The translations under genes and the position numbers were made by a program. 64,000 nucleotides of DNA, taken from the NCBI GenBank assembly GCA_934438075.1, contig CAKSBF010000003.1, forward strand, positions 1-64,000, read 5' to 3'. Source of the DNA: an uncultured Clostridia bacterium. GTDB lineage: Bacteria > Bacillota > Clostridia > UBA1381 > UBA9506. This document shows positions 51,785 to 61,668 of the stretch, piece after piece. Each line of letters opens with the position of its first letter. Positions within the stretch are counted from its first letter, which is position 1. The notes beneath the pieces are model-generated. The model did no database searches. It was given only the letters and a program-made list of their open reading frames with translations, and was not told the origin of the DNA.

Positions 51785-51834
51785 AAAAAACTGCACCACA
51801 AGCCATAATAGGAATGGCAGCGATGCAGTTTTTT
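51785..51834. terminator. Bidirectional terminator after aroB
   Basis: Arms aaaaaactgca and tgcagtttttt, with an inner gccat/atggc stem, lie between convergent genes. Confidence 0.9.
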
Positions 51835-51836
51835 AT

Positions 51837-52727
51837 TTATTCCCTTTTCAGAGTCCGAAAAGTATAACCTTGCTCCTTCAAATAATCAATGATCTGCGGC
51901 AAAGCATCTACTGTAGTTTGTTTTGTTGCCGCATCATGCATTAAAATTACGACACTGTCCATGCCCTGCGTTGATTTTTTCAAATTAGACATTTGTTTTT
52001 CCACAGGTACATTTTGTCCCTCTGCATCGCCGTTTAATGCATTCCAATCAAGATATACATAATCAATATCCAGTAATGCATTTTTCAGTTCGGCACGTTT
52101 TTCAAAAGACCCGCCCGGAAAACGGAACACACGGGTGTAACTTTCTTCGCCGACAGTATTGACAATAACTTCTTCCGTTTTTTTAATCTCACTTAAAAGA
52201 CTTTGAGGAGACGCATATATATTTTTATATTCGTGGCTATAGGAATGATTTGCTAATATATGCCCTTCTGCAGCTTCCCTCTTTGCCATCTCCGGATATG
52301 ACGCAACCATTTTGCCTAAAGTAAAAAATGTAGCCTTTACATTTTTTTCTTTTAAAATGTCCAAAACCTTCGGTGTAATATTAGCAGTCGGTCCGTCATC
52401 AAAAGTAAGATATGCAACTTTTTCTCCCTCATAACCATTGTAAGCCTGTACATACTCTGCTTTATACTTTGATGTTCTGCCTGCTCTTGGTTTTGGTGTT
52501 GGCGATGGGGATGGAAGCGCTAAAATCTGTGCCTCATAACTGCTTCCCCATATCGTTTCATCATATTTTATCTCACTGCATTTATGCACAATAAACCACA
52601 CTGCCGCAACGATGGCACTCAGCAAGACCAACAAAAGCAAAATGTGTAAAACAATTTTTCCATAACGGCGCCGCGGACGCACATGATAACCTGCGCGAGA
52701 ATATGTTTTTCTATGGTAATTTCTCAT
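51837..52727 (-). CDS. Membrane-anchored peptidoglycan/polysaccharide deacetylase (CE4)
   Basis: This 296-residue protein has a basic N-terminus, a single membrane helix (about residues 25-47) and a Pro/Ser-rich linker. The NodB domain follows with YLTFDDGPTANITPKV (motif 1), ANHSYSHEYKN (HxxxH metal ligands), RFPGGS (motif 3) and ILMHDA (the late histidine). All catalytic elements are present, so an active N-deacetylase of peptidoglycan or a similar glycan outside the membrane is expected. Confidence 0.9.
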   Translation of the reverse strand: MRNYHRKTYSRAGYHVRPRRRYGKIVLHILLLLVLLSAIVAAVWFIVHKCSEIKYDETIWGSSYEAQILALPSPSPTPKPRAGRTSKYKAEYVQAYNGYEGEKVAYLTFDDGPTANITPKVLDILKEKNVKATFFTLGKMVASYPEMAKREAAEGHILANHSYSHEYKNIYASPQSLLSEIKKTEEVIVNTVGEESYTRVFRFPGGSFEKRAELKNALLDIDYVYLDWNALNGDAEGQNVPVEKQMSNLKKSTQGMDSVVILMHDAATKQTTVDALPQIIDYLKEQGYTFRTLKRE

Positions 52728-52878
52728 AATATCCCCCTAATTTACTGCATCTATTGTTATCATAACATAAAATTGTTAAAATAATATTAAATAAATTCCC
52801 TTTTTAAATATTTTCAAATAATAAATTTTGCATTTATAAAATATAATATTATTGAAATGATAAAAAAGAAACGGATTG

Positions 52879-53694
52879 ATGCTCGTGAAAAAATTTTTTA
52901 TATTATTTTTTATCGCAATATTTTTAAGCGGATGCGCCAACCTTCAAAAGGAGGTAAACGGAAATACAGCTAACGAAGTGCAACAAGAAACCGCCGCTTC
53001 ACTTCCTAACAAATGCTATGGCTGGGGATTGAAAAAAAATGTGAAAGCCCCGCCCGATATTCCGGATACAACAAAAAAACTAATGCAAAAATATCAGGCA
53101 TATTATATTGACACCATACCACGCAGCTTATATCTTACCTTTGATGAAGGATATGAAAACGGATACACCGCGCAAATTTTAGATACACTTAAAAAAAATG
53201 ATGTAAAAGCTGCATTTTTTGTAACCGGTCCATATCTGGAAAAGGAAACAGAATTGGTTCGGAGGATGGTGGAAGAAGGACATATTGTAGGCAATCATAC
53301 CGTTCACCATCCGAGTATGCCGGATATTACCGATAATGAAAAGCTAAAAAAAGATATTAACGATTTAAACAATATGTATTACGAAAGATTTGGGCAAAAC
53401 ATGAAATATATTCGTCCTCCAAAAGGCGAATATTCGGAACGTACACTTGCCTTGTCCAACGATCTGGGCTATAAAACCGTTTTCTGGAGTTTTGCTTATA
53501 AGGACTGGGACGTCAAGCAACAAAAAGGCACCGAATATGCCTACCGTGAAATTATGAACGGAGTACATGACGGCTGCATTCTCCTGCTGCACGCTGTTTC
53601 AAAAGATAACGCTGATGTCTTGGAACGCGTTATCTGTGACTTAAAAAGCGAAGGTTACAGTTTCCGTTCACTTGATGAATTTGGAATACAATAA
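52879..53694 (+). CDS. pdaA: PdaA-like lipoprotein polysaccharide deacetylase
   Basis: This 271-residue CE4 enzyme is most like PdaA, which deacetylates muramic acid during spore cortex delta-lactam formation. Motif 1 is YLTFDEGYENGYT, characteristic of PdaA, where Glu or Asn replaces the second Asp. GNHTVHHPSMPD is the metal motif and RPPKGEYS the third. The N-terminus has lipobox LSGC at about residue 21, so lgt (25377) would modify it. The start is ATG at 52879 or GTG at 52885; the ribosome binding site is weak. Confidence 0.87.
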   Translation: MLVKKFFILFFIAIFLSGCANLQKEVNGNTANEVQQETAASLPNKCYGWGLKKNVKAPPDIPDTTKKLMQKYQAYYIDTIPRSLYLTFDEGYENGYTAQILDTLKKNDVKAAFFVTGPYLEKETELVRRMVEEGHIVGNHTVHHPSMPDITDNEKLKKDINDLNNMYYERFGQNMKYIRPPKGEYSERTLALSNDLGYKTVFWSFAYKDWDVKQQKGTEYAYREIMNGVHDGCILLLHAVSKDNADVLERVICDLKSEGYSFRSLDEFGIQ

Positions 53695-53766
53695 AATTTT
53701 TAACTCGGATATTCCCGCACTCCAAGGTTAATCTAATATTAGTAAATCACCTTGGGAGGGAAAAAA

Positions 53767-55023
53767 TTGCGTAAGATATTATCTATTAAAAAACGAACTG
53801 TTATTTTTACTATATTAATGTCAATGCTTGCCGCAGCAATATCTGCCGAGGGTATGCTGCGATTTCCAAACCGTATTAACATATTTGAAGGCGAAACTCT
53901 CGACACACGTTCCTCTTCTCCTTACACAATCGGCATTTCCGCTTCGTTCGGAAGTGTTTTGGCCGAGGACGGCTCCGTTGGTTTGGATAATAATCCCCGT
54001 TTAGCGGAAACAGCAGGAAGTTACGATGCTGAGCTGAAACTGTTTGGTGTCATTCCCGTGCGTTCTATTCAGGTACAGGTGTATCCGCAGAAAGAATTGA
54101 TTCCGTGCGGTAATGTCATAGGCATTAAAATATTCACTCAGGGGCTTGTCTGTGTCGGTACCTCTGAGCTCAAAGCTGAGGATGGAAAAATTGCAAACCC
54201 GGGAAAAGAAAGTGGAATTCACGACGGAGATATTTTACTCTCCGCAAACGAAACAGAACTAAAAAATACTGAACAATTAGCTGATATCATTACATCATCG
54301 GACGGACATAAACTTCAAATCGAAATCAACAGAAATGGGAAAAAAATTACAAAAGAATTAGTACCGGTAAAAACCTCAGATGGTTACCGGCTCGGGCTTT
54401 GGGTACGTGATTCTACAGCCGGAATTGGTACGCTCACCTTTTACGATGCTGATACTAACCGCTTCGGCGCCCTTGGGCACCCCATCACCGATGCAGATAC
54501 CGGCATATTAATGCCCGTATCGGAAGGGACAATATTAAATGCATCTGTATTCAATGTGAAAAAAGGGGAACGCGGAGAGCCCGGCGAACTAAAAGGAATT
54601 TTTCAAAGCAATGAAAATTTAGGCACAATTGCTTTAAACAGCAAACAAGGGATATTCGGAACCATTTATCCGGAACAACTCACACTCTCCCGTCAAAGTT
54701 ACCCGCTCGCTTCGCGCAGTCAGGTGAAAGAAGGTGCCGCCTCTATTTTATGTAATATTGATGGGGATACTATCCAGGAATATCAGATTGAAATTCAGCG
54801 CGTCATGAAATATGGCAGCGACAGTTATAAAGATTTGGTGATAAAAGTGACCGACCCCGTTTTACTTGAAAAAACGGGAGGTATCGTACAAGGTATGAGC
54901 GGAAGCGTTATCTTACAGGAAAATAAAATTGTCGGGGCAGTAACGCATGTTTTTGTAAACGACCCGACCAGAGGATATGGAATTTTCATTGACAATATGG
55001 CAGCAATGCTAGAGGATAAATAA
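53767..55023 (+). CDS. spoIVB: SpoIVB peptidase
   Basis: This 418-residue S55-family serine protease of the forespore signals activation of pro-sigma K in Bacillus. It has an N-terminal membrane helix and a PDZ domain (about 120-195: GIHDGDILLSANETEL). The catalytic histidine lies in FGALGHPITDADTG and the serine in GMSGSVIL, followed by GAVTHVFVNDPTRGYGI. The TTG start at 53767 follows GGGAGGG by 5 bases. The residue after GMSGS is Val rather than the usual Pro. A BofC-like gene is at 10121. Confidence 0.94.
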   Translation: MRKILSIKKRTVIFTILMSMLAAAISAEGMLRFPNRINIFEGETLDTRSSSPYTIGISASFGSVLAEDGSVGLDNNPRLAETAGSYDAELKLFGVIPVRSIQVQVYPQKELIPCGNVIGIKIFTQGLVCVGTSELKAEDGKIANPGKESGIHDGDILLSANETELKNTEQLADIITSSDGHKLQIEINRNGKKITKELVPVKTSDGYRLGLWVRDSTAGIGTLTFYDADTNRFGALGHPITDADTGILMPVSEGTILNASVFNVKKGERGEPGELKGIFQSNENLGTIALNSKQGIFGTIYPEQLTLSRQSYPLASRSQVKEGAASILCNIDGDTIQEYQIEIQRVMKYGSDSYKDLVIKVTDPVLLEKTGGIVQGMSGSVILQENKIVGAVTHVFVNDPTRGYGIFIDNMAAMLEDK

Positions 55024-55144
55024 TAATTCATTTGCGATTTTGCCGCAAACCAAAAATAAAAATGTGCCGAAAAAATTATATGTCTCTGCCCGTAAGCTCG
55101 CCCACACAAGGGCAGTTTCATATAATTTTCCAGCATCTTCATTT

Positions 55145-57373
55145 TTATCGTCTCTTCTTTTTCTTCCGCAAATATCTTTTATGATCCTTTTTTCCGGCCT
55201 GTTTTACATGTCCATGATTTTTCTTTTTTTCGTGTATTTTTCTTCCGCGTAATATGGCGTAACCCTCACCGATCTCATGCGGCAATATAAAATCTATCTG
55301 CCTGCTCTCAACATCTGCACGAACCGCCTGAACCGTCACTTCATCCCCAATGCGGTAAGTATGTTTCGTATGCTCGCCAATCAGGCAATGCTGCTTTTCA
55401 TCATAAATGTAATAGTCATCATCTAAGTCCGCCATTCGAACCAAGCCTTCAATTGTATTATCAAGCTCAACAAACATTCCAAAAGAAGTAACGGAAGAGA
55501 TAACACCATTGAAAATCTCTCCCAAGCGGCTCTGCATATATTCGGCTTTCTTCAAATCATTTGTATCACGCTCGGCTTCCATTGCCGCAATTTCACGTTC
55601 ACTGGAATGTTCCGCAGCAGTCTCAGTAAATTGCAGCAGTTCATCTTCCTTAATGTTTTTGCCGCAAATTGTGTCAGCAATGATACGATGAATTACCAAA
55701 TCCGGATATCTGCGGATCGGTGAAGTAAAATGGCAATAGAACTTTGCCGCTAACCCAAAATGTCCTAAATTTTCTGAACTGTAGCGAGCTTTCATCAGTG
55801 ACCGGAGCATAACTGTACTAATGATTCTTTCTTCCCGTGTATTTTTTATTTTAGCAAGCAATTTTTGAAACTCTTTCGGATGTATATTATCCTGGCTATG
55901 CTTAATATGATAGCCAAATGCAGAGGCAAATTTTACAAAATCACGTATTTTCTCCTCAGAGGGTTTTTCATGCACACGGTATATAAACGGACTTTCTCTG
56001 TAAAAAAAATCTTCCGCAATTGTTTCATTGCATATCAGCATAAATTCCTCGATGATATGATTTGACTCCGTAATCTCGTATTTGCTTATATCAACCGGCT
56101 TCCCATGTTCGTCCAAAACAATTTTTGTCTCCGGAAAATCAAAATTAATACCGCCTCGCTTTATTCGCCGTTGATATAAGATATCCTTTAATTCTTTCAT
56201 CAAAAAAATACTATCTGACAAAAATTCATATTTTGTCCTTAGTTCCGTGTCACCTTCCAAAATAGCTGTTACATCATGATATGTCATGCGCGCCTTAGAA
56301 CAAATTACACTCTTTACAATTTCATGATCAACCACTTTTCCGGACAAATCAATTTCCATAATAACTGACAAGGTTAATCTATCTGTCTCTGGATGCAGGC
56401 TGCAACTTCCGTTAGACAATTCTACGGGAAGCATCGGAATCACACGATCTACCAAATATACGCTTGTACCGCGCCGATATGCCTCTTGATCTAAAACACC
56501 GCCATAAGGTACGTAATGTCCCACATCGGCAATATGAACTCCTAAACGATAATTACCATTCTCACATTTTGAAATTTCTACTGCATCGTCCAAATCTTTT
56601 GCGTCATCTCCATCAATGGTAAAAATGAGATGTTCTCTAAAGTCTTCCCGGTTTGCAATCTCATCAGTTATCGTCAAGCCACTCGCTTGCACAGCCGCTT
56701 GTTGTACCTTTTTTGAAAAATGCTCTGTGATACCATGCTGCCGGATAATCGCTAAAATATCAACCCCAATCTCCAGACGATTGCCAAGCACCTCCGTTAC
56801 CTTGCCGATAGGGTTTCTCATCTTACTCTCATACTCAACGATTTGCACAACAACCTTGTCATCATTTTCTGCTCCGGCTGTTTCTGCCCGTGGGATAAAT
56901 ATGTCAAACGGGAATCTTTTATCATCTAAAACAACAAAGCCACCGATATCATTTTTTTCAAACGTTCCCACCAATACACGCTCCGAACGGTGAAGCACGC
57001 GCAAAATTTCTCCTTCGCAGCGTCCGAAGTGTTTTCTCTTTACAAACGGTCTTGCAAGCACAATATCTCCATGCAGCGCGTTTCCCGCTGCATTCGCTGC
57101 AATGTATAAATCCTCGCCCTCCTGCTCTACAAATCCAAAACCGCGTTCGTTACCAATAAATTTTCCCTTAATCAGTCCCATTTTCACAGCCGCAGCGTAT
57201 CTTTTTTTCTTAGTCTGTACGACCAATCCTTCAGAAATTAATTCTCCTAATATTTCTCTCAACTGTTCTTCTGCGTCTTTTGGAACACTTAGCAGAACTG
57301 TGATTTCATCAAATAAAAGCGGTACTTGCGCCGCTTCTTCCAAGAATTTTAAGATCTTGTCCTTTTGTGTCAT
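55145..57373 (-). CDS. rnr: Ribonuclease R
   Basis: This 742-residue 3'-5' exoribonuclease has an N-terminal winged helix (about 1-70) and two cold-shock domains (about 75-225). The RNB domain (about 245-570) holds the metal-binding DGDDAKDLDDAV cluster, followed by an S1 domain (about 620-705) and a lysine-rich tail. It degrades structured RNA and takes part in rRNA and tmRNA quality control. GAAGG precedes the ATG. The smpB and ssrA genes that often accompany it are not seen here. Confidence 0.96.
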   Translation of the reverse strand: MTQKDKILKFLEEAAQVPLLFDEITVLLSVPKDAEEQLREILGELISEGLVVQTKKKRYAAAVKMGLIKGKFIGNERGFGFVEQEGEDLYIAANAAGNALHGDIVLARPFVKRKHFGRCEGEILRVLHRSERVLVGTFEKNDIGGFVVLDDKRFPFDIFIPRAETAGAENDDKVVVQIVEYESKMRNPIGKVTEVLGNRLEIGVDILAIIRQHGITEHFSKKVQQAAVQASGLTITDEIANREDFREHLIFTIDGDDAKDLDDAVEISKCENGNYRLGVHIADVGHYVPYGGVLDQEAYRRGTSVYLVDRVIPMLPVELSNGSCSLHPETDRLTLSVIMEIDLSGKVVDHEIVKSVICSKARMTYHDVTAILEGDTELRTKYEFLSDSIFLMKELKDILYQRRIKRGGINFDFPETKIVLDEHGKPVDISKYEITESNHIIEEFMLICNETIAEDFFYRESPFIYRVHEKPSEEKIRDFVKFASAFGYHIKHSQDNIHPKEFQKLLAKIKNTREERIISTVMLRSLMKARYSSENLGHFGLAAKFYCHFTSPIRRYPDLVIHRIIADTICGKNIKEDELLQFTETAAEHSSEREIAAMEAERDTNDLKKAEYMQSRLGEIFNGVISSVTSFGMFVELDNTIEGLVRMADLDDDYYIYDEKQHCLIGEHTKHTYRIGDEVTVQAVRADVESRQIDFILPHEIGEGYAILRGRKIHEKKKNHGHVKQAGKKDHKRYLRKKKKRR

Positions 57374-57480
57374 GCTACACCTTCTTTATTTTTGAGAATT
57401 TTAGCAAAAGCATTCAATGCAAATTTTACTCTCCTGTTTCTATTATTCTTCATTTTTGCATCTATATTATTCATTGATAC

Positions 57481-57512
57481 AAAAACATCCCGGCAAAATT
57501 AGCCGGGATGTT
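57481..57512 (-). terminator. Terminator of the large SLH gene
   Basis: A perfect 11-bp stem (aacatcccggc/gccgggatgtt) with a 7-base loop is followed by TTTTT on the minus strand, just past the stop codon. Confidence 0.92.
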
Positions 57513-57529
57513 CTGACATCAGCAAATAT

Positions 57530-60352
57530 TTATTTAAAAATAACAATCATGCGAATATTGCTGTAACTGGTATATACCAAGAATCTAGATGTCTTATCTT
57601 TTTCATCATCCGCCAGAGAATTTGCCGCTGTTATTTCAGCGCCACTGAATGTGGTATTATCCTCTACTCTGTTATCCGCTTTGCTTTGTGTCGTATCAAC
57701 AACATAAACCAGTACATTGCCGTCAATAGCAGCAAAGGTTTCATCCTTTGTTTCGTCTGCATAATCTTTGTCATCCGCATACATCGGGGTGAAAATCATG
57801 CTGTTGTCATTTCTGTCGATTGCTCGCGGTGAACCGAGCATATAACGATGCTGTGCATTTCCGAGAACACCGTTAGAGCCTTCCGCATGAATAAAGGTTG
57901 CCTGATTTCCATTTACAATGTCATCAGCTTTAGCAATCAGCATTATTTCGTCAATGCCCTTGTTGTCATCTGCCGAAACCTTAATAACATCACCTGGCTG
58001 CAAATCTTTAAAGTTTCCGCTGCCACTTGGAACAGTAGCGCCGGAACCAGACATTACAGTGTATTTCTCCGAACCATCAGAATAATACTCTTTCTCATTT
58101 CCGTCAAGGCCTTTAACCTTCAGAACCGCAACCGTATCGCTGTCAAATCCATCCGGAGCCTTGATGGTGCTGGAAACAGATGTAACAACCGATGGTGTAA
58201 TCTGTTCCATATCCGTTTCAGTTAAATCATCGGTTTCATATACCAATACAGCTTTTGCTATATTTGTGTTGTTAACGTCAACCATCTGCGTATAATAGGT
58301 ACTGCCTATTTTAAAGGAACTGGTAGATTTTCCGGTGTACTTTCCGCCGATTCTGTCATCTTTAGGAATTACAATAATTTTAGCTCCGGAAATGGAATAC
58401 TTATCAATTTTATTGGTAGTAATAACCTTCATACCATCTGCTGCAACATTATCTACATTCAAAACGTCATCGTTGCCACGGTCAGTTTTACCTGTGTAGC
58501 TGACAATTTTAGTAATTTCAGAACCGCTGATTGCATACTTGATTATCTGGGTATACTCTTCTGCATTCTTAGCAGCGGCTCCCTTTTCGTTCAGCAATGC
58601 TGCAGAATCTTTAAGCGCACTCATCAACTGATCCGCTTTGCCCTTATAAGAAGTACCGTTCAGCTTTACATTGTCTGCCAAGCTATAGGTTTTCGCCGAT
58701 AAACTTGAGCTGCCGGAAATATCGAAAAGGCGAACTGTTACTCTGTCGCTCGTAGCTCCTTCTTTTTCTACTCCCGTCAAATATGCATACTTATATGTAG
58801 AACTTGCCCCGCTGCCAAAATTATCTGCGAAAGCAATCTTTCCGAATGCATCCAGATAGAATGTAGCTTTTACATCAAATGCAAATTTATTCTTTGCTTC
58901 ACTCTCATAACTTTTAGCAACCTTATACTCTTTGTTATTAATTTTCAAAGTCAGGCAATCAGAAGAAATTTCGCTAATAGTTCCTGAAAAACTGGAGTTT
59001 GCAGAAATAATAACATCAATCAATTTTCCGTCATCACTGGTTGAGACAGACAGAATGTTATTGGTTGCGATATTGTCAAACTCAGCCGCTGCCCCGTTTT
59101 TGGAGAATGTGATTGTCTTTGCACGATCTTTGATGTCCAAAGTAATGGTTTTGCCTGTTATCTTATCCAAAACGGTGTATTTAGTCTTATTCACACTGTT
59201 AACAACATAAGTCTCGTATGTCTTTATAAAAACAATACTTGCAGATCCGCTTCCTTCTGCGTCAAGCAGTGTAATCTCACCGGAATTGTTAATATTTGCA
59301 GCAATCAATTTAGAAAGAGAAGTATTTACAGCTCTGCCGTTATAAATAATCTTTGCATCGCTGTCAACACTTGCTTTTTCATATTCCCCGTCCTCGGTAG
59401 GCAGATATTCAATCTCAGTATCTGTATAGGTATCAATGCTTCCCATGTCAATCTTGGTAGTCTTATTTTTACCTTTTTGCAAGGAAAGGCTGGTAATGTC
59501 ATAATAGTCAGCGCCGCTTTCTTCATTATAATAAGCGGTAACCATTCTGCCAAGATAATCGCTGATGTTAACATTCAGCTTTTCAATAGAAAATGTGGTT
59601 CTCTTAGAACCCTTTTCAATCTCAATCTGCTGTCTGCCGCAATCGCTCTTCTCATCAGCATAAATCGTAGCGTTGTAAATAGAAACAATCTGACCCTTAA
59701 TGCTCTGTTTTTCATCCTTATCAGAAACAGAACCCGTTGTTTTACCGGTAACCGGATCCAAAACTTCCACTTTCATAGAAGTATCAACCAGTTTGGCAAT
59801 CAGGCCACGATTAGCCGCTTGACCGATTACACCATCGCTAATGCCCTTCAGCATCGCCAAAGAACCTGCCATGTTTAAATAGCCGTCCGGATATCCGCCG
59901 CGAGTCAAAGCCTGATCGCCGTAACCCAATGCGCAAACAAGCATTTTAACTGCCTGCTCATATGTAACCGAATTGTCCGGTGCAAAGGTACCGTCACCCA
60001 TACCATTAATAATGCCTGCCGCTGCTGCTACCTTAATATAACCGGAAGCCCAGTGTTCTGCCGGCACATCCGTAAAACCGGCACCGTCAGCAGGAGCAAC
60101 CTCTCCCGTGCTCAAGATGGCAAGACAAACGATTTTCGCAAATTCGCTTCTTTTTACATTGGCATCCGGCGCATAGGTACCGTCACCAATACCGTTAATA
60201 ATTCCCTTTGCCGCCAGATTTTCAACCGCATCATAGTAGCGGTAATCCTGCGGAACATCACTAAACTGCTCCGCATATGCGACAGGTACCATCATTGCAA
60301 GCAAAAACACAACTGCCAAAAGCAATGATAACAACTTTTTTTTCTTTTGCAT
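57530..60352 (-). CDS. Large SLH-domain protein, candidate S-layer protein
   Basis: This 940-residue exported protein has a signal peptide (about 1-27, ending AYA) and SLH modules at about 28-80 (FSDVPQDYRYYDAVENLAAK), 92-145 (FTDVPAEHWASGYIKVAAA) and a third, weaker one near 145-195. More than 700 residues of beta-rich sequence full of Thr, Ser and Asp follow. No catalytic motif is visible and cysteine is nearly absent. Size, a strong promoter and domain order fit the main S-layer subunit. GGAGGG precedes the ATG. Confidence 0.82.
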   Translation of the reverse strand: MQKKKKLLSLLLAVVFLLAMMVPVAYAEQFSDVPQDYRYYDAVENLAAKGIINGIGDGTYAPDANVKRSEFAKIVCLAILSTGEVAPADGAGFTDVPAEHWASGYIKVAAAAGIINGMGDGTFAPDNSVTYEQAVKMLVCALGYGDQALTRGGYPDGYLNMAGSLAMLKGISDGVIGQAANRGLIAKLVDTSMKVEVLDPVTGKTTGSVSDKDEKQSIKGQIVSIYNATIYADEKSDCGRQQIEIEKGSKRTTFSIEKLNVNISDYLGRMVTAYYNEESGADYYDITSLSLQKGKNKTTKIDMGSIDTYTDTEIEYLPTEDGEYEKASVDSDAKIIYNGRAVNTSLSKLIAANINNSGEITLLDAEGSGSASIVFIKTYETYVVNSVNKTKYTVLDKITGKTITLDIKDRAKTITFSKNGAAAEFDNIATNNILSVSTSDDGKLIDVIISANSSFSGTISEISSDCLTLKINNKEYKVAKSYESEAKNKFAFDVKATFYLDAFGKIAFADNFGSGASSTYKYAYLTGVEKEGATSDRVTVRLFDISGSSSLSAKTYSLADNVKLNGTSYKGKADQLMSALKDSAALLNEKGAAAKNAEEYTQIIKYAISGSEITKIVSYTGKTDRGNDDVLNVDNVAADGMKVITTNKIDKYSISGAKIIVIPKDDRIGGKYTGKSTSSFKIGSTYYTQMVDVNNTNIAKAVLVYETDDLTETDMEQITPSVVTSVSSTIKAPDGFDSDTVAVLKVKGLDGNEKEYYSDGSEKYTVMSGSGATVPSGSGNFKDLQPGDVIKVSADDNKGIDEIMLIAKADDIVNGNQATFIHAEGSNGVLGNAQHRYMLGSPRAIDRNDNSMIFTPMYADDKDYADETKDETFAAIDGNVLVYVVDTTQSKADNRVEDNTTFSGAEITAANSLADDEKDKTSRFLVYTSYSNIRMIVIFK

Positions 60353-60392
60353 AACTTTTCCCTCCGTAAAATAATATACTTTTACAATTCAT

Positions 60393-60421
60393 ATTATATC
60401 ACTCTTGTGTGATATCGTCAA
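60393..60421 (-). promoter_or_regulatory. Promoter of the large SLH gene with internal inverted repeat
   Basis: TTGACG (60416-60421, minus strand), 17 bases, TATAAT (60393-60398). The spacer is almost filled by a 7-bp inverted repeat, ATATCAC-N6-GTGATAT (60396-60415), which overlaps the -10 and could be an operator. Confidence 0.75.
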
Positions 60422-60598
60422 TTACAAATATTTTACTTTTTCGTTACAGTTTGTTTTCTATTCCAAAACATGCTTCCTCAAAATTATTTCATATTCAGTA
60501 CAAACCACCATTTAATTTACAGTTATCATATCACAAACAATTATCTAAGTCAATCTTTCCTTTGTTGTTTATTTTTATGCAAAGTTCAGCACCTTTAC

Positions 60599-60638
60599 AC
60601 ACTTGTGGGACGGCGATGATACGCCGTCCCGCAAGTGT
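60599..60638. terminator. Hairpin after the ABC transporter operon
   Basis: 17-base arms (one wobble or mismatch) with a 6-base loop lie immediately after the substrate-binding protein stop. The T tract is poor on the minus strand and moderate on the plus strand. Confidence 0.65.
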
Positions 60639-60643
60639 CACCT

Positions 60644-61651
60644 TTATTTTGTCATGCTGATTGCCCTCTGTGCAAAAGCATTGTTTACAACTGTCTGATA
60701 GGGTACTTTTGACTTCAGTTCCCCTGCCGAAGTCATAACCGTCTGTAAACGTTCAAATGGCTCTTCGTTTAATACCGGATCACTGTTCCACACATCAATA
60801 GACTGATATCTTTCAACTACTTTTGTTAAAATATTAATATCTGTGTCAGGAAATGCATATTGTATTGCAGCTGCTACCTCCGCCGCCGTATGCTCCTGAA
60901 CCCATTTTTGTCCGCGGCAAACCGCATTTGTAAATTTTTGAATTAATTCACTGTTCTTTTCTATAAAGCTTTTCTTAGCATTATAAGTGGTATAGGGAAT
61001 CTCACCGCTCTCCTGACCGATAGAGCAAAGAATATAACCTTTTCCTTCCTGTTCAATCATAGACGCCGTCGGCTCAAACAACGATACATATTCTGCATTA
61101 CCGCCCGCAAAAGCACCTGCCATCAGCGAGAACTGAATGCTATCATCGAATATCATATCCTCTGCCGGATTGATTCCATGCTGTTTGATGACATATTCTA
61201 ATGTCATATATGGAACACCGCCTTTTCTGCCGGGAATCAGCGTCTTCCCCCTCAATTTTTCCCATTGAAAATTGCTGTCCGCCTCCTTACCGACCAAAAA
61301 AGAGCCGTCACGTTTTGTCAGCTGGGCAAACACCTCCACATAATCTTCCTTCCCCTCATTGTAAACATAAATTGCCGCCTCCGGTCCCGACAAACCAATC
61401 TCAATTTGATCCGCCAAAATACCCGACATCACTTTATCGGTACCTTGCAAATTAGAAAGTTCCAGTTCTAAGCCTTCGTCCTTGAAAAAGCCCTGATTGA
61501 TTGCTGCATATTGCGGGGCATAAAATACGGAATGTGTTACCTCTCCGACCCTTACCTTTTGCATTTCCTCTGTTTTGTCACAGCCGCCAAAACAAAGCAC
61601 AGCCGCGGTCAGCAAACAACCAAGAAGAATCCATTTTACTTTATGTACCAT
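60644..61651 (-). CDS. ABC transporter substrate-binding lipoprotein (NMT1/SsuA type)
   Basis: This 335-residue protein has a lipobox ending FGGC at about residue 24 and an NMT1/SsuA-type binding fold: FYAPQYAAINQGFFKDEGLE, then LADQIEIGLSGPEAAIYVY and LRGKTLIPGRKGGVPYMTLEY. Such proteins bind sulfonates, nitrate, taurine or thiamine precursors; the ligand cannot be fixed here. It ends the ATPase-permease-binding protein operon, 59 bases after the permease, with a hairpin between that may stabilise its mRNA. Confidence 0.88.
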   Translation of the reverse strand: MVHKVKWILLGCLLTAAVLCFGGCDKTEEMQKVRVGEVTHSVFYAPQYAAINQGFFKDEGLELELSNLQGTDKVMSGILADQIEIGLSGPEAAIYVYNEGKEDYVEVFAQLTKRDGSFLVGKEADSNFQWEKLRGKTLIPGRKGGVPYMTLEYVIKQHGINPAEDMIFDDSIQFSLMAGAFAGGNAEYVSLFEPTASMIEQEGKGYILCSIGQESGEIPYTTYNAKKSFIEKNSELIQKFTNAVCRGQKWVQEHTAAEVAAAIQYAFPDTDINILTKVVERYQSIDVWNSDPVLNEEPFERLQTVMTSAGELKSKVPYQTVVNNAFAQRAISMTK

Positions 61652-61668
61652 AACAACCCTTCCTTCCC

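Noticed and set aside
53726..53757. Imperfect palindrome around CTAATATTAG before spoIVB
   Set aside because: Outer arms AAGGT/ACCTT match but the middle is interrupted, and part overlaps the ribosome binding site; too weak to call an operator.
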